A DNA stretch of 13,609 nt, taken from positions 1 to 13,609 of the forward strand of contig JBBQAM010000075.1 in assembly GCA_038316335.1 (NCBI GenBank). The letters are read 5' to 3'. Below the pieces are notes generated by a model. That model had not been told where the DNA came from, did no database searches, and saw nothing but the letters and a program-made list of their open reading frames with translations. A program made the translations under genes and the position numbers. This DNA comes from JALHST01 sp038316335 (GTDB taxonomy: Bacteria > Bacteroidota > Bacteroidia > Flavobacteriales > Flavobacteriaceae). Of this stretch, positions 5,447 through 13,402 are shown one piece after another; position 1 is the stretch's first letter, and each line of letters starts with the position of its first letter.

Positions 5447-7051
5447 CTAATCGACCGGGTTTTTCACTTTGTACAACTGTATGTAGTAGTTGTTTAGTGA
5501 ATCGGAATCTTTGTATTTTAATCGTAATGCCTCCAATTTTCGTTTCATTTCAGCAACTTTTTCCACGTAGTCTGGCTGATCATAAACGTTATTCACCTCA
5601 TTGGGATCCTTTTTCCGATCGTAAAATTCCCATGAATCGACATCGTAATAAAAATGGATGAGTTTGTATTCCTTAGTGGCGATGCCGTAGTGTCTTTTAA
5701 CGGCATGTTCGGCAGGATATTCGTAATAGTGGTAATACACGGCATCACGGTCCCATTTTTCCTTCTCGCCCTTTAAGAGGGGCACGAGACTTTCGCCCTG
5801 CATATCATCAGGAGGTGTCACTCCTGCAATTTCGAGGAAAGTCTGTGCGAAATCAAGGTTCTGCACCATTTCATCCTCGGTTGTATTCGGGCGAATTACA
5901 TTGGGCCATTTTATCAATAATGGGGTCTTGAACGATTCATTGTACATAAAACGTTTATCGAACCACCCATGTTCCCCCAGATAAAACCCTTGATCCGAAG
6001 TATAGACCACAACCGTGTTTTTTGAGAGTCCGTTTTCGTCTAGATAGTCCAGCAACCGGCCTACATTTTCATCGACCGCGGCAACGGTTCCAAGATAGTC
6101 CTGAAGATATCTTTGGTATTTCCAAAGGGTCAGGGTAGAATCGTTCATAGTTGGGTAACTCCTTTTGAATTCGAAATTGATAGGGCCGTACACCGAATCC
6201 CAGGAAGCCCTTTGCGCCGCGGACATTCGTTCAAGCGGATCGAACAATTTTCGCTCGGAGATACCCAATTCTTCGATAATCTCTGGAGTGACTTTATTGT
6301 CGTAGTTCAGCACCATATCACGAAAAATGCCCATTTCGGCCGTTTTGGCCGCTTCTCCTCGTGTTGCATAATCATCGAAGAGGGTTTCGGGCAGGGGAAA
6401 CGTCTTTTTTGTATAGACCTTGTAATGCCTTGGCGCAGGCAGCCAAGATCGATGGGGCGCCTTATGCAGATATAGCAACAAAAAGGGTTTGTCTCGGTCT
6501 CTTCTATTTTGAAGCCAGTCTAAGGTCAGGTCAGTGATGATATCGGTAACATAACCACTGATTGTCGTGTCGCCTTTCTGGGTAATGAATCTAGGATTGT
6601 AGTAATCTCCTTGTCCGGGAAGTATTTTGAATTCGTCAAATCCTTTAGGATTGTTGCCAAAATGCAATTTCCCGAATAAAGCCGTTTGATACCCAGATTC
6701 CTTTAACAATTGTGGGAAGGTCAAATTGGTCGTATCAAAAGGGAAAATGTTGTCAATTTTCTTATTGATGTGGGAATGTTTTCCGGTAAGGATTACGGCA
6801 CGGGAAGGGGCGCAAATTGAATTGGTGACAGAGGCATTCGTAAAGAGCATACCTTCTTTGGCAAGCCGATCTATGTTGGGGGTTTGGATCAAACTGTTGT
6901 TGTAGGCGCTGATGGCCTGATATGCATGATCATCGGCCATTATAAAAACAATATTCGGCCGCGAATCGACTTCGGTTTTTGTTCGTATCGAATTACAGGA
7001 TGATAAAAAAACAAAGCTCGATAAAAGTACGAGACGTAAGCTGAATGTCAT
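5447..7051 (-). CDS. Formylglycine-dependent sulfatase, lipoprotein (S1 family, GlcNAc-6-sulfatase-like)
   Basis: A 534-residue S1-type arylsulfatase, probably removing sulfate esters from a polysaccharide outside the cytoplasm. MTFSLRLVLLSSFVFLSSC is a lipoprotein signal with Cys19 acylated. The calcium site starts at NIVFIMADDH (Asp40, Asp41). The signature SICAPSRAVILTGKHS contains C-x-P-S-R, with Cys80 the residue converted to formylglycine, so a maturase (FGE or anSME) is needed elsewhere in the genome. Other active-site parts are GKLHFG (127-132), LHKAPH (195-200) and TSDQGFYLGEHGWFDKR, which gives the second metal pair Asp353/Gln354. The KAPHRSW and C-terminal EFYDRKKDPNEVNN segments resemble N-acetylglucosamine-6-sulfatases; the exact substrate cannot be read from sequence. 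The ATG at 7051 is preferred over a TTG eight codons upstream, because it starts the signal peptide. No SusC/SusD genes are in view. Confidence 0.9.
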   Translation of the reverse strand: MTFSLRLVLLSSFVFLSSCNSIRTKTEVDSRPNIVFIMADDHAYQAISAYNNSLIQTPNIDRLAKEGMLFTNASVTNSICAPSRAVILTGKHSHINKKIDNIFPFDTTNLTFPQLLKESGYQTALFGKLHFGNNPKGFDEFKILPGQGDYYNPRFITQKGDTTISGYVTDIITDLTLDWLQNRRDRDKPFLLLYLHKAPHRSWLPAPRHYKVYTKKTFPLPETLFDDYATRGEAAKTAEMGIFRDMVLNYDNKVTPEIIEELGISERKLFDPLERMSAAQRASWDSVYGPINFEFKRSYPTMNDSTLTLWKYQRYLQDYLGTVAAVDENVGRLLDYLDENGLSKNTVVVYTSDQGFYLGEHGWFDKRFMYNESFKTPLLIKWPNVIRPNTTEDEMVQNLDFAQTFLEIAGVTPPDDMQGESLVPLLKGEKEKWDRDAVYYHYYEYPAEHAVKRHYGIATKEYKLIHFYYDVDSWEFYDRKKDPNEVNNVYDQPDYVEKVAEMKRKLEALRLKYKDSDSLNNYYIQLYKVKNPVD

Positions 7052-7161
7052 TTTATAGTTGATTTCTATATACAAATTACTTAAAATTAATGAGCGCAGC
7101 CCAACTGGGTCACATCCTAAAGTAATTTTAAATGGGTGAAGCTTTCAGCTATGGTCGAGAT

Positions 7162-7983
7162 TTACTGAAGATTGTTCACAGTCTTTCGCAATGCCACCAA
7201 ATTGGTCAATAATCCTTCCAAGAGTTCCAAGGGCAGCATGTTGGCACCATCGCTTTTAGCATTGGCGGGATCATAATGGGTTTCCATAAAGATGCCATCG
7301 ACCCCGGTGGCAATACCAGCCCGGGCAATCGTCTCGATGAGCTGGGGCCGTCCCCCGGTCACGCCCGAGGCTTGGTTTGGTTGTTGCAGGGAATGGGTGA
7401 CATCAAGCACGACAGGTGCATACTGCTTCATAGTCGGGATACCTCGAAAATCAACGATCATATCCTGATATCCGAACATGGTTCCCCTATCGGTAATGGT
7501 CACTTGGGTATTTCCCGAGTCGGTCACTTTTGCGACAGCATGTTTCATGCTTTCCGGACTCATAAACTGTCCTTTTTTCAAGTTTACCACCTTCCCGGTC
7601 TTCGCTGCCGCAACGACTAGGTCGGTTTGTCGCACTAAAAAAGCAGGAATCTGCAGCACATCTACATATTCGGCCGCCATTAGGGCATCTGACACTTCAT
7701 GGATATCGGTGACGGTCGGGACTTTGAAAGTTTCCGAAACCTTCCGCAGAATTTTTAAGGCCTTTTCATCCCCGATTCCCGAAAACGAATCAACGCGGCT
7801 GCGGTTCGCCTTCTTAAAACTGCCCTTAAATACATAGGGAATTTTCAAATCATCGGTAATTCGAACGATTTTTTCTGCAATGCGCAGTGCCATTTCCTCG
7901 CCTTCGATGGCACATGGGCCCGAAAGCAGAAAAAAGTTGTTGCTTTCGGTATGTCTAATTTGGGGGATGAGGTCTAGTCGCAT
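7162..7983 (-). CDS. kdsA: 3-deoxy-8-phosphooctulonate (KDO-8-phosphate) synthase, class II
   Basis: A 273-residue cytoplasmic TIM-barrel enzyme that condenses phosphoenolpyruvate with arabinose 5-phosphate to give KDO-8-phosphate, the precursor of the KDO sugar in the lipopolysaccharide core. Landmarks are LLSGPCAIEGEE, FKGSFKKANRSR (the PEP and phosphate site), GTMFGYQDMIVDFRGIP, LDVTHSLQQP and METHYDPANAKSDG. The cysteine of GPCAIE (Cys24) with His197, Glu234 and Asp245 matches the metal ligands of the Aquifex enzyme (Cys11, His185, Glu222, Asp233) in spacing, so this is the metal-dependent class rather than the metal-independent E. coli type. The ATG at 7983 is chosen because an upstream in-frame TTG (8001) falls within the -7 element. 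The sulfatase gene follows 110 bp downstream on the same strand. Confidence 0.96.
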   Translation of the reverse strand: MRLDLIPQIRHTESNNFFLLSGPCAIEGEEMALRIAEKIVRITDDLKIPYVFKGSFKKANRSRVDSFSGIGDEKALKILRKVSETFKVPTVTDIHEVSDALMAAEYVDVLQIPAFLVRQTDLVVAAAKTGKVVNLKKGQFMSPESMKHAVAKVTDSGNTQVTITDRGTMFGYQDMIVDFRGIPTMKQYAPVVLDVTHSLQQPNQASGVTGGRPQLIETIARAGIATGVDGIFMETHYDPANAKSDGANMLPLELLEGLLTNLVALRKTVNNLQ

Positions 7984-7998
7984 GGATTTATTTTCTAG

Positions 7999-8006
7999 CA
8001 AAGATA
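7999..8006 (-). promoter_or_regulatory. -7 promoter element of kdsA
   Basis: On the minus strand TATCTTTG matches TAnnTTTG exactly, 15 bases ahead of the ATG. The start site would fall near 7992, giving a leader of about 10 bases with no room for a Shine-Dalgarno sequence. No clear TTTG -33 element is seen. Confidence 0.5.
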
Positions 8007-8175
8007 ATGCATCCTTAGGTTTATAGTTATTTATGCCATTTATGAGCCATTAACACCAATAATAACGTACATCATTTTACATATGTTTAACTAAAAGCTG
8101 GATCAGTTTTCTTAATTTACCACATTTTACTTATTGATAGATAAGACCGTATCGAAAACTTAAAACGCACATCAC

Positions 8176-8667
8176 ATGAACATCATCAAGGAACTTCAGG
8201 AAGAATTGAAAGCAGAGTATCAGGTCACCAAAAAGTTTGTTGACCAGTATCCCGATGGAAAAAACGATTGGAAGCCCCACGATAAATCAATGGGCATGAA
8301 AACGCTGGCCGTGCATGTGGTTGAAATCTTTGCCTGGCCACAAATGATCATGAATACCGACTTTCTCGATTTTGCGGCTACGCCATATGCACAACCCGAA
8401 ATTGCGGACAAAGTGGCACTCCAACAAAAACTCGAGGAGGATTACAAAAAAGGTGCCGAGGCATTAAACAAGCTCACACCCGAAGCCTTGGATCGAAAAT
8501 GGGACATACGTCACGGTGCCATGGTCATTCAAGAATTTACGAAGTATGAAGCCATACGTCATGCTTTGAATCAGATTACCCATCATCGGGCCCAATTAGG
8601 GGTTTACTATCGGTTAAATGACATTTTTGTGCCTAAGAGCTATGGTCCTTCGGCCGATGAACGTTAA
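8176..8667 (+). CDS. DinB-family (YfiT-like) metal-binding protein
   Basis: A 163-residue soluble protein of the DinB/YfiT four-helix-bundle superfamily. The usual histidine metal site is visible: His47 in TLAVHVVEI on helix 2, and the C-terminal helix RHALNQITHHRAQLGVYYRL with His129, His136 and His137. It is followed by the family-typical end VPKSYGPSADE. WKPHDKSMGM near residues 32-41 is also a family hallmark. Members include thiol-dependent S-transferases (bacillithiol or mycothiol linked) and many of unknown role; the substrate cannot be told here. Start ATG at 8176; no good ribosome binding site, as is common in Bacteroidota. It stands alone, divergent from kdsA and 241 bp ahead of typA, whose own promoter suggests separate transcription. 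Confidence 0.88.
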   Translation: MNIIKELQEELKAEYQVTKKFVDQYPDGKNDWKPHDKSMGMKTLAVHVVEIFAWPQMIMNTDFLDFAATPYAQPEIADKVALQQKLEEDYKKGAEALNKLTPEALDRKWDIRHGAMVIQEFTKYEAIRHALNQITHHRAQLGVYYRLNDIFVPKSYGPSADER

Positions 8668-8859
8668 AAGGAGCTATTAAAACCACCTTGGCACAGTTTG
8701 CCCGTAGTGCTACTTTGCAGAAAAACCAAGCTTGAATTCCAGGTTCGGCAGAAGGATGTTCTGATACGTTCTAACCTGTTGGTAACGCCTCTTGAAACTT
8801 CCTCAAAATCAACAACATAAAAATATCTTAACTTTATGTTCATTAGCTAAAAATAGCAG

Positions 8860-8867
8860 TATCTTTG
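8860..8867 (+). promoter_or_regulatory. -7 promoter element of typA
   Basis: TATCTTTG fits the Bacteroidota consensus TAnnTTTG exactly. Transcription would start at about 8873, leaving a leader of roughly 35 bases before the ATG at 8909. The expected TTTG -33 motif is not clear (TTTATGTT lies near 8833-8840). Confidence 0.6.
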
Positions 8868-8908
8868 CACGCTTAAAATAGCGGCCGGTCCGCTATGAAA
8901 ATTAGAGT

Positions 8909-10708
8909 ATGTCAACAACAAAGAATATTGCGATCATTGCCCACGTAGACCATGGAAAGACCACCTTGGTAGATAAAATCATGCACCATTGTCAATTGTT
9001 TAGGGACAATCAGCAAACAGGGGAGCTTATATTGGATAACAATGATTTAGAGCGGGAACGTGGGATTACGATAACATCAAAGAACGTTTCGGTAGTTTAT
9101 AAAGGGGCCAAGATCAATATTATCGACACCCCTGGTCACGCCGATTTTGGTGGCGAGGTAGAGCGGGTTTTGAATATGGCCGATGGGGTCTTATTGTTAG
9201 TAGACGCCTTTGAAGGACCCATGCCACAAACGCGATTTGTGTTACAGAAAGCAATCAATCTGGGTTTAAAACCTTGTGTCGTAATCAATAAGGTCGATAA
9301 GGAAAACTGCACCCCAGAGGAAGTACATGAAAAGGTATTTGATCTGATGTACGAATTGGGTGCCGAAGAATGGCAACTCGATTTTCCAACGGTCTATGGT
9401 TCGGCAAAACATAACTGGATGAGCGATGATTGGCGGAAACCGACCGACAATATCGAGCCTTTGTTGGATATGGTCATAGAACACATACCTACTTTCAAGG
9501 CAAATCAGGGGAACACACAAATGTTGATCACCTCTTTGGATTTTTCTTCCTTTACCGGGCGAATTGCCATTGGAAGGTTACTAAGGGGAACATTGAAGGA
9601 TGGACAGCAAATATCATTGGTAAAACGCGATGGAAGCATCGTAAAGTCGAAGATCAAGGAACTTTTTACTTTTGAGGGTCTAGGCCGATTGAAGGTAAAG
9701 GAAGTCGAAACGGGGGATATCTGCGCCATCGTTGGGCTTGAGGGTTTTGAAATCGGGGATACAATCGCCGATCTTGAAAATCCTGAGGGGTTGAAGACCA
9801 TCGCCATTGATGAGCCTACTATGAGTATGTTGTTCACTATTAATGACAGTCCGTTTTTCGGTAAAGACGGGAAGTTTGTTACTTCAAGACATATCAAGGA
9901 ACGTTTGGAGCGAGAATTGGAGAAAAACTTGGCATTACGGGTCAATGCGACCGACAGTGCCGATAAATTCATCGTGTTCGGACGTGGGGTTTTGCACCTT
10001 TCGGTATTGATCGAGACAATGCGTAGGGAAGGTTATGAACTGCAAATCGGGCAACCTCAGGTAATTATAAAGGAAATCGATGGGGTCAAATGTGAGCCCA
10101 TTGAACAATTGACCATCGATCTGCCAGAAGATGTCTCCGGAAGGGCCGTGGAAATGGTTTCTATCCGCAAGGGGGAAATGATCAGTATGGAGGCGAAAGG
10201 CAACCGTATGGTCTGTGAGTTCTTGATACCTTCACGTGGCATCATTGGCCTGAGGAACCAACTACTTACAGCAACCGCTGGCGAGGCCATTATGGCACAC
10301 CGTTTTTTGGAATACCAACCTATGAAGGGGGATATTCCACAAAGGCAAAACGGTTCATTGGTATCAATGGAGAAAGGAAAAGCGATACCCTATTCAATTG
10401 ACAAACTGCAAGACCGTGGTAAGTTTTTCGTTGATCCGGGCGAGGATATCTATGAGGGGCAGGTAATCGGCGAAAATTCGCGCGGGGATGATATGACCAT
10501 CAATATCACCAAGACCAAGAAATTATCGAATGTACGTTCATCAGGTGCCGATGATAAAGCGAAGATCGTGCCTGCCATCAAATTTTCCTTGGAAGAAGCT
10601 CTTGAATATATTCAAAAAGACGAATATGTCGAGGTTACACCGAAACACATACGCCTTCGAAAGATCTACTTGACCGAAGTAGATCGAAAGCGTAACAAAA
10701 TAGCTTAA
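8909..10708 (+). CDS. typA: Ribosome-associated GTPase TypA/BipA
   Basis: A 599-residue translational GTPase related to EF-G and LepA. It binds the 70S ribosome and in other bacteria helps ribosome assembly and growth under stress or cold. The G domain has all motifs: G1 AHVDHGKT (11-18), G2 RGITI (51-55), G3 DTPGH (73-77), G4 NKVD (127-130) and G5 SAK (165-167). Domain II (about 200-300) starts at TSLDFSSFTGRIAIGRLLRG. Domains III and V follow, with the family-specific EGYELQIGQPQVI and EFLIPSRGIIGLRNQLLTATAGEAIM, and a basic C-terminal domain includes DDMTINITKTKKLSNVRSSG. Length and ends match the family. It is flanked by a -7 element and a strong terminator, so it is probably a single-gene transcript. 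Confidence 0.98.
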   Translation: MSTTKNIAIIAHVDHGKTTLVDKIMHHCQLFRDNQQTGELILDNNDLERERGITITSKNVSVVYKGAKINIIDTPGHADFGGEVERVLNMADGVLLLVDAFEGPMPQTRFVLQKAINLGLKPCVVINKVDKENCTPEEVHEKVFDLMYELGAEEWQLDFPTVYGSAKHNWMSDDWRKPTDNIEPLLDMVIEHIPTFKANQGNTQMLITSLDFSSFTGRIAIGRLLRGTLKDGQQISLVKRDGSIVKSKIKELFTFEGLGRLKVKEVETGDICAIVGLEGFEIGDTIADLENPEGLKTIAIDEPTMSMLFTINDSPFFGKDGKFVTSRHIKERLERELEKNLALRVNATDSADKFIVFGRGVLHLSVLIETMRREGYELQIGQPQVIIKEIDGVKCEPIEQLTIDLPEDVSGRAVEMVSIRKGEMISMEAKGNRMVCEFLIPSRGIIGLRNQLLTATAGEAIMAHRFLEYQPMKGDIPQRQNGSLVSMEKGKAIPYSIDKLQDRGKFFVDPGEDIYEGQVIGENSRGDDMTINITKTKKLSNVRSSGADDKAKIVPAIKFSLEEALEYIQKDEYVEVTPKHIRLRKIYLTEVDRKRNKIA

Positions 10709-10735
10709 TAAATTCGGGTAACAAGATACAATTAC

Positions 10736-10774
10736 AAAACCCGGATCCATTTCTCTGGATCCGGGTTTTTTTTT
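10736..10774 (+). terminator. Intrinsic terminator of typA
   Basis: A perfect 10-bp stem, CCCGGATCCA (10740-10749) with TGGATCCGGG (10756-10765), and a six-base loop, extended by AAAA before and followed by nine T residues. The minus-strand read has TTTTG after the stem, so it could also stop the converging gene that ends at 10799. Confidence 0.95.
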
Positions 10775-10798
10775 GAGGTCTAAATTGTTTTGTGGAGA

Positions 10799-11533
10799 TT
10801 AATGTACGGCGGCTGCAGCGGCACCGATAATTCCGGCAGTGTTCTCTAGGAGAGCAGGAATAACGGGTGTTTTGATCTTAATTTTATTTTTGAATTCGTT
10901 CCAGTCCTTAGAAGCACCTCCACCGATAATGATGAGGTCGGGTGCGACGATAAGTTCTACAAAATACAGGAATTTATTAAAGCGTTTGCCCCATTTTTTG
11001 TAGGTAAGGCCTTCGCGTTCTTTTGCAGATGACGCTGCCCATGATTCAATTTTGTCATATTTCTTGTAGGGAATCTGACCCAATTCAAAATTTGGCAAAA
11101 GCTCCCCGTTCCAAAAGGCACCGCTCCCCAAGCCCGTCCCTACCGTAATCATGATGACCAAGCCCTTTTGGTCTTTTCCCAAGCCAAAATTCATGACGGC
11201 GTATCCAGCAGCATCGGCATCATTTACAACGGTAAATGGCTGCCCAGTAGCCTTTTTGAAAAGTTCTTCGACATTCACGCCGACCCAATCTAAATGCAGG
11301 TTGCCTTCTGAATAACAAACGCCTTTTTTAATTATAGAAGGGAAACCACATCCTACGGGGCCTTGATAATCAAAGTGGCTAACAATTTTTGCTACTACCT
11401 CGGCCATAGCACTGGGCGACCGCGATTCGGGTGTCGGAATGCGATATCGCTCGGTAACCATTTCCCCGGTTTCCATATCAACTAATCCACCTTTAATCCC
11501 AGATCCCCCAATATCAATACCTAGTATTTTCAT
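10799..11533 (-). CDS. ppgK: ROK-family sugar kinase, probable polyphosphate glucokinase
   Basis: A 244-residue soluble kinase whose closest recognisable relatives are polyphosphate/ATP glucokinases, which make glucose 6-phosphate. The phosphate-1 loop is DIGGSGIKGG (7-16), the catalytic-base region VVNDADAAGYA has Asp105, and phosphate-2 is TVGTGLGSG (130-138). WAASSAKEREGLTYKKWGKRF and TPVIPALLENTAGIIGAA are characteristic of PPGK rather than of general ROK glucokinases, and the ROK zinc motif (CxCGxxGC) is absent. One oddity: the ExGH motif that contacts the sugar reads ELGQ here (Gln153 for His). The start is ATG at 11533, not the TTG one codon earlier. Phosphate donor and sugar are inferred. 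It converges with typA. Confidence 0.82.
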   Translation of the reverse strand: MKILGIDIGGSGIKGGLVDMETGEMVTERYRIPTPESRSPSAMAEVVAKIVSHFDYQGPVGCGFPSIIKKGVCYSEGNLHLDWVGVNVEELFKKATGQPFTVVNDADAAGYAVMNFGLGKDQKGLVIMITVGTGLGSGAFWNGELLPNFELGQIPYKKYDKIESWAASSAKEREGLTYKKWGKRFNKFLYFVELIVAPDLIIIGGGASKDWNEFKNKIKIKTPVIPALLENTAGIIGAAAAAVH

Positions 11534-11558
11534 CAAATCGCTTATGAATTATGCAGCG

Positions 11559-11566
11559 CAAAGTAA
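11559..11566 (-). promoter_or_regulatory. Possible -7 element of the ROK kinase gene
   Basis: The minus strand reads TTACTTTG, one mismatch from TAnnTTTG, 25 bases ahead of the ATG. No convincing -33 element was found, so this is tentative. Confidence 0.35.
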
Positions 11567-11638
11567 CAAAACTTTTATGAGTTTTATGGTTAGATTCGTA
11601 GTTAGCCTTTGGGCATTTTAAGGGATTTTTGATTTCGG

Positions 11639-11676
11639 CCCATCCCACCCTATCGGGAGCTATCGAGATGGGTTTT
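11639..11676. repeat. Imperfect inverted repeat between the kinase and Nudix-like genes
   Basis: Outer arms CCCATC (11639-11644) and GATGGG (11667-11672) enclose a segment in which CTATCG occurs twice; TTTT follows on the plus strand. On the minus strand it contains CCCGATAGGGTGGGAT, which resembles the hairpin at 3506-3530. It may end transcription of the gene stopping at 11687, but the minus-strand T tract is missing. Confidence 0.4.
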
Positions 11677-11686
11677 GAAATTTAAT

Positions 11687-12502
11687 TCAATCCAGCAGGC
11701 CTTTTTCCTTTAAATAATCGAAGATTCGCTTGTCGACTTCAGAAACCATGTCCCGATCTTTATAATTTAGCCAAACCATGGCCACAACCGGTGGGGTTGG
11801 CTTTAAATTTCCATCAAACTCCCCAGTATAGCAGCTCATCCGGGTGAGGGTGCCAGGAGTATGGGCATCTGCCTGCGCCTCAAAAACGCCCATGAATTTT
11901 AGGGTTGGCAGTAGCAATTCGATCCCCAATCCCAATTTTAGTTCCCGATAGAGTACTTCTGCAGCTGTTTCATCGGGATCTTTTTTGGTAAAGGGAATTA
12001 CATATTTTTCAGTACCCGTATTTCGAACAGTTAAAATTTGGCCCCCGACCATGTTAACCCAAGCCAGTTGATCTACGATCTGATCGGAGGGTTCTATATA
12101 ATAGTCGATGGAGTTTAAGGAATGGTTTGGATCAAAGCGATCCAATATGCTATCAATCATTTTTCCAAAAGCGTTTAAACTTCCGAGTTGGTGATTCCTG
12201 CCCAAGGCACTCGAAATAGTCTCGTCTCGATTGCCGAATTTATAGCCTCCTTTTTGTATCCAAAGCACATTTAAAAGATGTTGCATCAGTACATTCCCCA
12301 ATTGATCTATTGAAATCGCTATTTTCAGGAAGAATTCGCCGACACCTTTGAATCCCTTGGTAATGAGGCTGTGTAACACCCCATACAAAAAACCGAATGG
12401 AACGGTAAACATAAAAAGTACTACGGATATTAAAAAAAGCAATAAACCGATAAACGGATTTACTTTTTTATCAGGCCGATACTCAACTTTTTTGATAATC
12501 AT
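11687..12502 (-). CDS. Membrane protein with fused degenerate Nudix-like domain
   Basis: A 271-residue two-part protein. Residues 15-45 form one or two hydrophobic segments (NPFIGLLLFLISVVLFMFTVPFG). Residues 55-135 (FFLKIAISIDQLGNV, KGGYKFGNRDETISSALGRN, LDRFDPNHSLNSID) resemble an uncharacterised domain of Bacteroidota membrane proteins. From about 145 to the end there is a Nudix fold: a strand with GGQILTVRNTG, then KYVIP, and the tail VFEAQADAHTPGTLTRMSCYTGEFDGNLKP common to one Nudix subfamily. The Nudix box (170-194) is degenerate: PGG reads PFT, and in the REUxEE core RE (186-187) is kept but the metal-binding EE is Leu-Gly (190-191). Nudix hydrolysis is therefore unlikely. It may be a ligand-binding or regulatory domain at the membrane. 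It starts at ATG 12502, 131 bp after the ABC ATPase gene. Confidence 0.75.
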   Translation of the reverse strand: MIIKKVEYRPDKKVNPFIGLLLFLISVVLFMFTVPFGFLYGVLHSLITKGFKGVGEFFLKIAISIDQLGNVLMQHLLNVLWIQKGGYKFGNRDETISSALGRNHQLGSLNAFGKMIDSILDRFDPNHSLNSIDYYIEPSDQIVDQLAWVNMVGGQILTVRNTGTEKYVIPFTKKDPDETAAEVLYRELKLGLGIELLLPTLKFMGVFEAQADAHTPGTLTRMSCYTGEFDGNLKPTPPVVAMVWLNYKDRDMVSEVDKRIFDYLKEKGLLD

Positions 12503-12520
12503 GGCAGGAGAAGGCTAACC

Positions 12521-12540
12521 AGTAGATTTTTAAGTCTACT
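12521..12540. promoter_or_regulatory. Short inverted repeat upstream of the Nudix-like gene
   Basis: AGTAGA (12521-12526) and TCTACT (12535-12540) are separated by eight bases, and lie about 20 bases ahead of the start codon at 12502. It has no T tract, so it would be an operator or RNA hairpin rather than a terminator. The assignment is weak. Confidence 0.25.
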
Positions 12541-12633
12541 AAAGTTAGGAAATATTATTTTTCTTATGGGTCCGCCAAGATAAATCCCTAATTATATACC
12601 GTATTTTAAGTGCTGTGGTCGCAACTTGGATTT

Positions 12634-13302
12634 TCAATCCGATATTTTTCTGCCATCCAATAAATGGATAATTCGCTGGCCATATTCGGCATTTTTCTCT
12701 GAGTGCGTTACCTGCACGATCGTAACCCCTTCTTTATTCAATTGCTTAAAAAGCTCCATGATATCCTCTCCCTGTTTCGAGTTGAGGTTGCCAGTGGGCT
12801 CATCTGCAAGCAGCAATTTGGGCTTGCCGATCAAAGCGCGGGCAACCCCGACCAATTGTTGCTGCCCCCCGCTCAGTTGCGTAGGAAACAAATCTTTTTT
12901 ACCAACGATATTAAAGCGGTCGAGCATATCGGCCACCATGGCCTTGCGTTCACTCCCGCTCAACTTTTTATACAGAAGGGGCATCTCTAGATTTTCGTAC
13001 ACGGTCAGTTCATCGATTAGATGATAGGCTTGAAAAACAAAGCCGATGTATTGCTTATAAAGGTTTGCTCGATGTTTTTCCTTTAAGGTATGCACCGACT
13101 CGTCCAAAAAATTATACGTTCCTTCATCAAAGGTATCGAGCATCCCGATGACATTCAGTAAGGTTGACTTCCCGGATCCCGATGGCCCCATGATAGAAAT
13201 AAATTCCCCTTCCTCGACCTCAAGGTTAATGTCCTTTAAAAGGAAGACCCGCTGTCCACCTTGTTGTACCCACTTAAAAATGTTGTTCAGTTGTAGTAGC
13301 AT
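12634..13302 (-). CDS. ABC transporter ATP-binding protein (LolD/MacB/FtsE-like)
   Basis: A 222-residue cytoplasmic ATPase with the full set of ABC motifs: Walker A GPSGSGKST (39-47), Q-loop Gln91 in VFQAYHL, signature LSGGQ (143-147), Walker B LLLADEP (163-169) and switch His200 in VTHS. FQAYHLIDELTVYENLEMPL and DEPTGNLNSKQG are typical of the type VII (MacB/LolCDE/FtsX) group, which move lipoproteins, peptides or antibiotics, or transmit force across the envelope, rather than import solutes. The segment after the signature reads QQQLVGVARAL where most members have QQQRVAIARAL, a mild departure. The end of an FtsX-like permease lies 100 bp upstream on the same strand, its likely partner. The transported substrate is unknown. 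Confidence 0.93.
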   Translation of the reverse strand: MLLQLNNIFKWVQQGGQRVFLLKDINLEVEEGEFISIMGPSGSGKSTLLNVIGMLDTFDEGTYNFLDESVHTLKEKHRANLYKQYIGFVFQAYHLIDELTVYENLEMPLLYKKLSGSERKAMVADMLDRFNIVGKKDLFPTQLSGGQQQLVGVARALIGKPKLLLADEPTGNLNSKQGEDIMELFKQLNKEGVTIVQVTHSEKNAEYGQRIIHLLDGRKISD

Positions 13303-13402
13303 GTTCTTCTTTTTTATGCGCCCAAACGAAATAGGGCTTTTAAATTAAACGGTTTTCAATGTTCCGAGTTCGTTCGAAATTACGTTAAATGATGTGTTAA
13401 TA

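Noticed and set aside
3575..7983. A polysaccharide utilisation locus built around the sulfatase
   Set aside because: No SusC/SusD pair, glycoside hydrolase, lyase or regulator is present, and the neighbours (kdsA, a truncated PHP gene, a serine-hydrolase-like lipoprotein) do not form a degradation pathway.
8668..8908. Search for a small gene or RNA between the DinB-family gene and typA
   Set aside because: No coding frame or stable conserved structure was found; only the typA promoter element is supportable.
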